The translations under genes were made by a program, and so were the position numbers. A DNA stretch of 10,577 bases from positions 1 through 10,577 of the forward strand of contig JAAZAH010000141.1 of assembly GCA_012514415.1 (NCBI GenBank), in the 5' to 3' direction. Below, in pieces: positions 5,612 to 10,577 of this stretch (positions are counted from its first letter, which is position 1; the number at the start of each line of letters is the position of its first letter). The notes beneath the pieces were generated by a model, which saw nothing but the letters and a program-made list of their open reading frames with translations, did not search any database and was not told the DNA's origin. The stretch is from Sandaracinaceae bacterium (lineage in GTDB: Bacteria > Myxococcota_A > Polyangia > Polyangiales > Houyiibacteriaceae).

Positions 5612-6427
5612 ATGAACGAACTCGGCCGCGACGCGCTCCTCGGGATCATTCAGGGGCTCACCGAATTCCTTCCGGTCTCGAGTAGCGGGCACCTCGCGGC
5701 CTTTTCGCGCTTTCTTGGCGACACGGAGGAGAGCCTCGCGCTCATCGTTTTTCTTCACCTTGGAACCCTCTTCGCGACCGCGATCGTTTTAAGAGCCGAG
5801 GTCGGCGCGCTCTTCGAGCGACTCGCCGAGGGCCTTCGCTCCCCGCGCTCCCTCCCTCAAACCGAACAGGGCCGGGAGCTCCTCGGCATCGCCCTTGCGA
5901 CCGCGATCACCGCCATCATCGCCCTTGTCTTTCGCTCGGAAGCCGAAGCGCTCACCTCGAATTTCATCGGCCTCGGGCTCGCCTTTCTGTTCACCGCCGG
6001 GCTTCTCCTCACGACGCGGCGCTCCGGCGGCTCCATCAACACCCCGAGCCTCCCGATTGCCGCGCTTATCGGCCTCGCTCAAGGAGTCGCCATCCTCCCG
6101 GGTATCAGCCGCAGCGGCACAACCATCGCCGTAGCGATGCTCCTCGGGATGCGCCCCGAGTCCGCTTTCCGCTTCTCGTTCCTCCTCTCGATCCCGATCA
6201 TTCTCCTCGCCGTCGGGCATGAAGCCGTCTTCGGCGATGCGTACGACGAGGGCTTTCTTCTCGGCGCCTTCATCGGCGGCTTGACGGCATTTGTCTCGGG
6301 CCTCATTGCCCTTGTCTGGCTCAGGGGACTCGTTCAGCGCGGCCGTTTCTGGCTGTTTTCGCTTTACCTCGTACCGTTTGGTATTACGGTCCTCTCCCTT
6401 GGCCTCGGTCTCTCCGGGGGTAAATAA
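5612..6427 (+). CDS. uppP: Undecaprenyl-diphosphatase UppP (BacA)
   Basis: 271 residues, the usual length. This inner-membrane enzyme removes one phosphate from undecaprenyl diphosphate, regenerating the C55 lipid carrier for peptidoglycan and surface polysaccharide synthesis; overproduction gives bacitracin resistance in other bacteria. The family's two signatures are present: the (E/Q)-x3-E motif as Gln14 and Glu18 in Q-G-L-T-E-F-L-P-V-S-S-S-G-H with His27, and P-G-I-S-R-S-G-T-T at 163-171. Several hydrophobic segments (about 42-60, 90-107, 117-134, 185-201, 217-238, 247-266) fit the polytopic topology. The start has no clear Shine-Dalgarno but lies 9 bases after the preceding stop, so coupling is likely. 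manC follows after 3 bases, so lipid carrier recycling and GDP-mannose synthesis appear to be expressed together. Confidence 0.95.
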   Translation: MNELGRDALLGIIQGLTEFLPVSSSGHLAAFSRFLGDTEESLALIVFLHLGTLFATAIVLRAEVGALFERLAEGLRSPRSLPQTEQGRELLGIALATAITAIIALVFRSEAEALTSNFIGLGLAFLFTAGLLLTTRRSGGSINTPSLPIAALIGLAQGVAILPGISRSGTTIAVAMLLGMRPESAFRFSFLLSIPIILLAVGHEAVFGDAYDEGFLLGAFIGGLTAFVSGLIALVWLRGLVQRGRFWLFSLYLVPFGITVLSLGLGLSGGK

Positions 6428-6430
6428 TCT

Positions 6431-7495
6431 ATGAAGCTCTACGCGATCATCATGGCTGGAGGCTCGGGGACGCGATTTTGGCCCGCGAGCCGGAAGAAGA
6501 ACCCCAAACAGCTGCTTCCTCTTGGCCCCAGCGAGCGCGCGCTCCTCGTCGACACCGCCGAACGCCTTCTTCCGATCATTGCACGCGAGCGCATCTACGT
6601 TGCGACGAGCGAGCTCTTATCGGACCGCATCGCCGAGCTCCTCCCCGATCTACCTCGGGAGCAGATCCTCGCCGAGCCGGTGGGACGCAATACGGCGCCT
6701 TGTATCGGGTGGGCGGCTTCGATCCTCCATGAGCGCGATCCGGACGCAGTCTTGGCCGTGATGCCCTCGGACCATATCGTTCAAGACCTTCCCGCCCTCC
6801 ACCGCGCGATTGAGCTGGCCGAGCTCGCGGCCAAAGGTGGCTCGCTCGTCACCATGGGCATCCGCCCGACGCGACCCGAGACAGGGTTTGGCTATCTCGA
6901 GATGGGTGAGGAGCTCGCGCCCGGCGTCCATCGAGCGCTTCGATTCATCGAAAAACCCGATCTCGATCGCGCCGTCGAGTTTTACCGTAGCTCACACTAT
7001 CTCTGGAACGCGGGGATGTTCTTCTTCCAAGCACGGACGATTCTCGATGCGATCGATGAGTTTCTACCAGAGCTCGGTGAAGGTCTCCGCGACATCGGCA
7101 AGGCGCGCGGGACGCCGGATGAGCTCAAAGTCCTCCGCGAGCGTTTCGCGACGCTGCCCGAGATCTCGATCGATCATGGCGTGATGGAACGGGCATCGAA
7201 CGTCGCCGTGATTCCCGTCTCTTGCGGTTGGTCGGATCTCGGCTCATGGCAGGCTGCCTGGGAGCTCGCCGACAAGGATGAGAACGACAATGTCCTCCCA
7301 GAAGGCGCGATCGCGATCGACTCGAGCGGCTGTTATGCCATCGGGAAGAAGGATAAGGTCCTCGCGATCGTAGGGATGAAGGACATGGTGATCGTGGATA
7401 CGGACGATGCCTTGTTAATCCTTCCGCGCAACCGCTCACAAGACGTGCGCGCCATCGTCGAGGAGCTCAAAGCGCGCGGCGATTCCCGCTTCTAA
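6431..7495 (+). CDS. manC: Mannose-1-phosphate guanylyltransferase (GDP-mannose pyrophosphorylase)
   Basis: 354 residues. It makes GDP-mannose from mannose-1-phosphate and GTP, the activated sugar for O-antigen, capsule, exopolysaccharide or glycoprotein mannose and its derivatives. The nucleotide-binding signature G-G-S-G-T-R-F-W-P lies at 10-18, with Lys26 in N-P-K-Q. Further motifs are E-P-V-G-R-N-T-A-P (82-90), M-P-S-D-H (111-115), F-I-E-K-P (172-176), W-N-A-G-M-F (192-197), S-I-D-H-G-V-M-E (246-253) and G-W-S-D-L-G-S-W (266-273). The protein ends after the left-handed beta-helix-like region and lacks the C-terminal cupin isomerase domain of bifunctional ManC/AlgA, so phosphomannose isomerase must come from elsewhere. 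A GGGGGT Shine-Dalgarno-like stretch at 6416-6421 lies inside the end of uppP. manB follows 24 bases downstream. Confidence 0.95.
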   Translation: MKLYAIIMAGGSGTRFWPASRKKNPKQLLPLGPSERALLVDTAERLLPIIARERIYVATSELLSDRIAELLPDLPREQILAEPVGRNTAPCIGWAASILHERDPDAVLAVMPSDHIVQDLPALHRAIELAELAAKGGSLVTMGIRPTRPETGFGYLEMGEELAPGVHRALRFIEKPDLDRAVEFYRSSHYLWNAGMFFFQARTILDAIDEFLPELGEGLRDIGKARGTPDELKVLRERFATLPEISIDHGVMERASNVAVIPVSCGWSDLGSWQAAWELADKDENDNVLPEGAIAIDSSGCYAIGKKDKVLAIVGMKDMVIVDTDDALLILPRNRSQDVRAIVEELKARGDSRF

Positions 7496-7519
7496 ACCCA
7501 CTCGAGGAATGAGGCTCTG

Positions 7520-8884
7520 ATGAACCCCCATATCTTTCGTGAATACGACATCCGAGGCCACGCCGAGCGCGACCTCACCGATGAATTCGCTCTCGATCTC
7601 GGCCGCGCCCTCGGGACGTTCCAACGCCGGCTCGGCAATGAGCGCATCGCCATCGGACGGGATTGTCGGTTGAGCTCCGATCGCCTCCATCGGGCGCTTA
7701 GCCAGGGGTTGATTGAAGCCGGCATCCACCTCGTCAACGTGGGTCGCGTACCGAGCCCGCTCCTCTATTTCACCGTCTTTCATCTCGACCTCGAAGGCGG
7801 GGTTCAGATCACCGGATCGCATAACCCCGGCGATGAAAACGGCTTCAAGATGATGCGCGGAAAGGAGAGCCTCTTTGGCGACGAGGTCCGCTCCCTTCGG
7901 CGCATGATCGAGAACAAGGACTTCGATCTGCCCGGCGGCGGGAGCATCGTCGAGGAAGATATCCTCCCTGCCTATACCGGGTTCATGCGGGGCAACCTCA
8001 AGCTTCAGCGGACCGATCTTCGCTTTGCCATCGACGCCGGAAATGGCGCAGGAGGCCCCGCCGCGGTTGCCGCATCGCACGCACTTGGCCTCGATCCGAT
8101 CGCACTTCTCTGCGAAATGGACGGCAACTTCCCGGTCCATCATCCCGATCCGGCCGAACTCAAAAACCTCGAACTGCTCCGCGAGACCGTGCTCTCCAAA
8201 GGGCTTGAGTTCGGCATCGCATTCGACGGCGATGCCGACCGAATCGGCGTCATCGACGAGCGCGGTGAAATCATGTGGGGCGATCAACTGATGATCCTGC
8301 TCTCGCGCGCCGTCCTCGCAGAGCGTCCCGGAGCGGCCATCCTCGGCGAGGTCAAATGCTCCCAGACGCTCTACGACGACATCCGGGCGCGCGGTGGACG
8401 CCCGATCCTCTGGAAAACGGGCCACTCGCTCATCAAGGCAAAGATGAAGGAAGAAAATGCGCTCCTCGCCGGCGAGATGAGCGGACATATCTTCTTTGCC
8501 GATCGTTATTACGGTTTCGACGACGCGATTTACGCGATGCTCCGGCTCGCCGAGATCGTTTCGAATACGGACGCTCCTCTGAGCTCCCTGCTCGCGGACG
8601 TCCCCGCGACGCATTCGACCCCCGAGATCCGAGTCGGCTGCGCCGATGAGCTCAAATTCGATGTCGTCGAGCGCGTCCTTGCGCATTATCGCGGCACGCA
8701 TGACGTGGTTGATGTGGACGGCGCACGAGTGAATTTCGGCGATGGCTGGGGGCTGGTCCGGGCGTCAAATACCCAGCCGGTGCTCGTCCTTCGGTTTGAA
8801 GCGCAATCGGAGGCCCGCATGGAGGCCATCCAAAAAGAGGTCGAAGGCCTCGTCGAAAAAGTCCGCGCTGAATTGGGCGGTTGA
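7520..8884 (+). CDS. manB: Phosphomannomutase/phosphoglucomutase
   Basis: 454 residues of the alpha-D-phosphohexomutase superfamily, AlgC-like. It interconverts hexose-6-phosphate and hexose-1-phosphate in the cytoplasm; beside manC it most likely supplies mannose-1-phosphate. The four domains are marked by F-R-E-Y-D-I-R-G (6-13), the catalytic phosphoserine Ser100 in T-G-S-H-N-P, the metal loop D-G-D-A-D-R (236-241), the sugar-binding G-E-M-S-G-H (318-323) and the phosphate-binding R-A-S-N-T-Q-P (414-420). G-E-M-S-G-H with glutamate and serine fits enzymes that accept both mannose and glucose phosphates, so a dual role is likely. GAGG at 7511-7514 precedes ATG 7520 by 5 bases, a good ribosome site. 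It closes the uppP-manC-manB set. Confidence 0.95.
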   Translation: MNPHIFREYDIRGHAERDLTDEFALDLGRALGTFQRRLGNERIAIGRDCRLSSDRLHRALSQGLIEAGIHLVNVGRVPSPLLYFTVFHLDLEGGVQITGSHNPGDENGFKMMRGKESLFGDEVRSLRRMIENKDFDLPGGGSIVEEDILPAYTGFMRGNLKLQRTDLRFAIDAGNGAGGPAAVAASHALGLDPIALLCEMDGNFPVHHPDPAELKNLELLRETVLSKGLEFGIAFDGDADRIGVIDERGEIMWGDQLMILLSRAVLAERPGAAILGEVKCSQTLYDDIRARGGRPILWKTGHSLIKAKMKEENALLAGEMSGHIFFADRYYGFDDAIYAMLRLAEIVSNTDAPLSSLLADVPATHSTPEIRVGCADELKFDVVERVLAHYRGTHDVVDVDGARVNFGDGWGLVRASNTQPVLVLRFEAQSEARMEAIQKEVEGLVEKVRAELGG

Positions 8885-8941
8885 GGCTCGCCTTCGCACC
8901 GCTTGCATGAGAAAGTCGCCCGAAAGAAAGCGACGGTTCGA

Positions 8942-9886
8942 ATGCACAAGCGAGATCTCAGCCCCGGGGAGAGACTCAAACGGGGTGCCCTCTTCGCCCT
9001 CCTCTTTACCGCGTGTGGATTAATCGCCTGTGGCGACGATGAGCCTCCTGCGGTTGAATTTCCGCGCATCCCGCGTGAGATCATCGGGCCCGAAGCCCGC
9101 CCCGCGCGACTCTTCGTGCCGCTCTCCTATACGCCGAGTCGCGCCTATCCCCTGGTCTTGATGCTCCACGGCTACCAGGTCAATGGAGACGCACAGGATC
9201 TGGTCCTCGGTCTCCGAGAGCGCGTGGAGTCGATGGGTTTTGCGCTCCTGATTCCGGAAGGCACGCCTGATCTCAAGGAGAAACAGTTCTGGAATGCCTG
9301 GGAGGAGTGCTGCAACTTCGACGGGCTCGGCGTCGATGATGTCGGCTATCTAAGCGCCCTTGTCGAGGAAGCCGCACGCGAAATCCACGTCGATGCCGAG
9401 CGCGTGTCCATCGTCGGCCATTCGAATGGCGCCTTCATGGCATTTCGTCTCGCCTGCGATCGGCCCGATCTCTTTCGTCGTGTGGCCTCCGTCGCGGGCT
9501 CCATGCCGGTCGACGCTTCCCAATGCGAAGCTCGCGAGCCCGTCTCGATCCTCCATATTCATGGGTCGCTCGACCTCGTCGTCCCGTACAACGACAACCG
9601 CGGAGGAGTTCCGGGCGAAGGCCACGGGATTGTGAGCGCCGGCGCCCGCGATACCGTCGCGCGCTGGCGCGAAAGCAACGGCTGCCCCGAGGCGCCCGAT
9701 CAGGTTGAGCTTCTTGATCTGATGAGCAACGTCGGGGGCGCCGAGACGACCGCGTCGTCTTGGACGAGCTGCTCGAGCGGCGAGAGCGTCCACTTTTTTG
9801 ATATCGCAGGCGGCGATCACCTCCTCCTTGGGCGCAACGCGACGTTTCAGGATCGCATCGCTGAGTTTTTGATCGCGGAACCTTGA
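8942..9886 (+). CDS. Lipoprotein esterase, LpqC/PHB-depolymerase family
   Basis: 314 residues from ATG 8942. An in-frame TTG at 8903 would add 13 residues but makes a poorer signal. The N-terminus is a lipoprotein signal: basic residues to Arg14, hydrophobic A-L-F-A-L-L-F, lipobox L-I-A-C with Cys30, then G-D-D-E. The rest is an alpha/beta-hydrolase of the feruloyl esterase/poly(3-hydroxybutyrate) depolymerase type: M-L-H-G-Y oxyanion region (74-78), W-N-A-W-E-E-C-C (117-124) followed by D-D-V-G-Y (132-136), nucleophile Ser161 in G-H-S-N-G, Asp211 in H-G-S-L-D-L-V-V-P-Y, and His293 in G-G-D-H. The catalytic triad is complete, so it should be active on an ester outside the inner membrane. The substrate cannot be told: polyhydroxyalkanoate, feruloyl or acetyl esters of polysaccharide are all possible. 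It lies 57 bases after manB and may be cotranscribed. Confidence 0.88.
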   Translation: MHKRDLSPGERLKRGALFALLFTACGLIACGDDEPPAVEFPRIPREIIGPEARPARLFVPLSYTPSRAYPLVLMLHGYQVNGDAQDLVLGLRERVESMGFALLIPEGTPDLKEKQFWNAWEECCNFDGLGVDDVGYLSALVEEAAREIHVDAERVSIVGHSNGAFMAFRLACDRPDLFRRVASVAGSMPVDASQCEAREPVSILHIHGSLDLVVPYNDNRGGVPGEGHGIVSAGARDTVARWRESNGCPEAPDQVELLDLMSNVGGAETTASSWTSCSSGESVHFFDIAGGDHLLLGRNATFQDRIAEFLIAEP

Positions 9887-9928
9887 GCGCGGCGCTTTTG
9901 CCCGAAAAAAGCCCGATCCGACCTTCCA

Positions 9929-9946
9929 TGCTAGGCTCCCGGCAGA
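9929..9946 (+). promoter_or_regulatory. Promoter-like TGCTAGGCTCC just upstream of hisB
   Basis: The sequence at 9929-9939 contains a CTAG (9931-9934) and a TAGGCT that can serve as a -10 hexamer (9932-9937). That would place transcription start at about 9944-9947, at the hisB ATG. There is no Shine-Dalgarno between it and the start codon. GCTCC also occurs at the same kind of position before the GTG at 2627, which supports a shared promoter style. No -35 consensus is evident. Confidence 0.35.
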
Positions 9947-10543
9947 ATGACCCGTAAAGCGACCATCGTCCGTCAAACGAGCGAGACCTCCATCGAAGTC
10001 GAGGTCGATCTCGATGGAACTGGGAAGGCCGATATCCAGACGCCCGTCCCCTTTCTGACTCATATGGTGGAGCAGCTCCCCCGCCATGGGCTCTTTGATA
10101 TTCGAGTCCGTGCCGAGGGCGACGTACACATCGACGCGCACCACACCACAGAGGACCTTGGCATCGCGCTCGGGCGCGCTTTCGCCAAAGCACTTGGTGA
10201 TAAGCGCGGCATCCGCCGCTACGGTGAAGCGACCCTCCCGATGGATGAGGCGCTCGTAAGCTGTCACCTCGATCTCAGCGGAAGGACCTATTTCGTCTAC
10301 CGAGTGCCGATGCCAAAGGCGAAGGTCGGCGACTTCGATGTCGAGCTCGCCGAGGTCTTCTTTGAAGGCTTCGCGCGCGGCGCCGAATGCAACCTGCACC
10401 TGCGATTGATCGAGGGGGATAACCTCCACCACATCATCGAAATCTCGTTCAAGGCGCTCGCCCGCGCACTCCGAAACGCGACCGAGATCGATCCCCGCGT
10501 CGCCGATCGCGTTCCCTCGACGAAGGGCACCTTGACGGATTGA
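9947..10543 (+). CDS. hisB: Imidazoleglycerol-phosphate dehydratase
   Basis: 198 residues, the monofunctional length; the histidinol-phosphatase domain of the enterobacterial fusion is absent. It dehydrates imidazole glycerol phosphate to imidazole acetol phosphate, the sixth step of histidine synthesis, in the cytoplasm, as a Mn-dependent multimer. Family marks are F-L-T-H-M (36-40), the metal-binding H-H-T-T-E-D (65-70), G-I-R-R-Y-G (88-93), P-M-D-E-A-L (98-103), D-L-S-G-R (109-113), E-G-D-N-L-H-H with His161 and His162, and the closing P-S-T-K-G-T-L. The usual aspartate of F-L-D-H-M is Thr38 here; the metal-binding histidines are intact. It is preceded by its own promoter-like sequence and a 60-base gap after the esterase. 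Other his genes may follow beyond the window; the last 34 bases hold only a run of seven T (10555-10561) without a clear hairpin. Confidence 0.96.
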   Translation: MTRKATIVRQTSETSIEVEVDLDGTGKADIQTPVPFLTHMVEQLPRHGLFDIRVRAEGDVHIDAHHTTEDLGIALGRAFAKALGDKRGIRRYGEATLPMDEALVSCHLDLSGRTYFVYRVPMPKAKVGDFDVELAEVFFEGFARGAECNLHLRLIEGDNLHHIIEISFKALARALRNATEIDPRVADRVPSTKGTLTD

Positions 10544-10577
10544 TGGCGGACTGATTTTTTTCGATTTTCTGCTCCCA

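Noticed and set aside
7436..8701. 421-codon open frame on the minus strand across manB
   Set aside because: It lies wholly opposite manC/manB, which have full family motifs. Its translation shows no recognisable domain, and such stop-free antisense frames are expected from the GC-rich codon bias here.
9886..9900. AGCGC-G-GCGCT followed by TTTT as an intrinsic terminator after the esterase
   Set aside because: With a physically possible loop only a 4-bp stem remains and the T-run is four bases, so it is too weak to call.
9901..9917. CCCGAAAAAAGCCCG as a hairpin or terminator
   Set aside because: The flanking GCCCG copies are direct, not inverted, repeats and cannot form a stem.
9350..10432. 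360-codon minus-strand open frame over the esterase and hisB
   Set aside because: Antisense shadow of two well-supported genes. It spans their intergenic gap by chance and has no protein-like pattern.
10544..10577. T-run at the window end as hisB terminator
   Set aside because: Seven T are present, but no stable inverted repeat precedes them and the window ends too soon to judge.

Overview
This is a GC-rich, gene-dense stretch of a bacterial chromosome. It carries eleven genes: ten complete and one cut by the left edge. Several features point to a Gram-negative from the Myxococcota/Bradymonadales (former Deltaproteobacteria) area. These are secreted proteins with outer-membrane-like strand patterns, a lipoprotein with an L-I-A-C lipobox, and an exported protein joining a spaced-cysteine motif to an AgmX/PglI-like C-terminus. 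Against that grain, the ferrochelatase looks actinobacterial. The taxonomic placement is an inference from protein style, not a marker-gene result.

Layout. 1-1232 (+): the C-terminal end of a quinone oxidoreductase, overlapped by a ferrochelatase that starts at a TTG inside its stop region. 1233-1274: a short convergent gap with a strong GC hairpin. 1275-2495 (-): a PLP aminotransferase. 2496-2626: a divergent promoter region with three TCTAGG boxes and a -10-like TATAAG just upstream of a GTG start. 2627-4553 (+): a TerB-like helical protein, then two secreted, probably outer-membrane beta proteins of unknown function, the last two adjacent. 4554-4693: a 140-base gap that ends in an A/T-rich promoter-like element. 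4694-8884 (+): an exported cysteine-motif/TPR-like protein, then uppP, manC and manB, all closely spaced. 8942-9886 (+): a lipoprotein esterase of the LpqC/PHB-depolymerase family. 9947-10543 (+): hisB, with its own promoter-like sequence. No gap without a gene exceeds 300 bases.

How the genes work together. UppP recycles the C55 lipid carrier. ManC and ManB convert mannose-6-phosphate via mannose-1-phosphate to GDP-mannose. Together with the exported proteins around them they make an envelope/surface-polysaccharide neighbourhood. Ferrochelatase (haem), the aminotransferase and HisB (histidine) are ordinary metabolism.

I found no mobile element, CRISPR array, tRNA, rRNA or obvious defence system. 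The least ordinary signals are the CTAG-box cluster in the divergent promoter, a possible set of leaderless starts (2627, 4694, 9947), the actinobacterial-style ferrochelatase with probable [2Fe-2S] cysteines, and the composite exported protein at 4694-5602.
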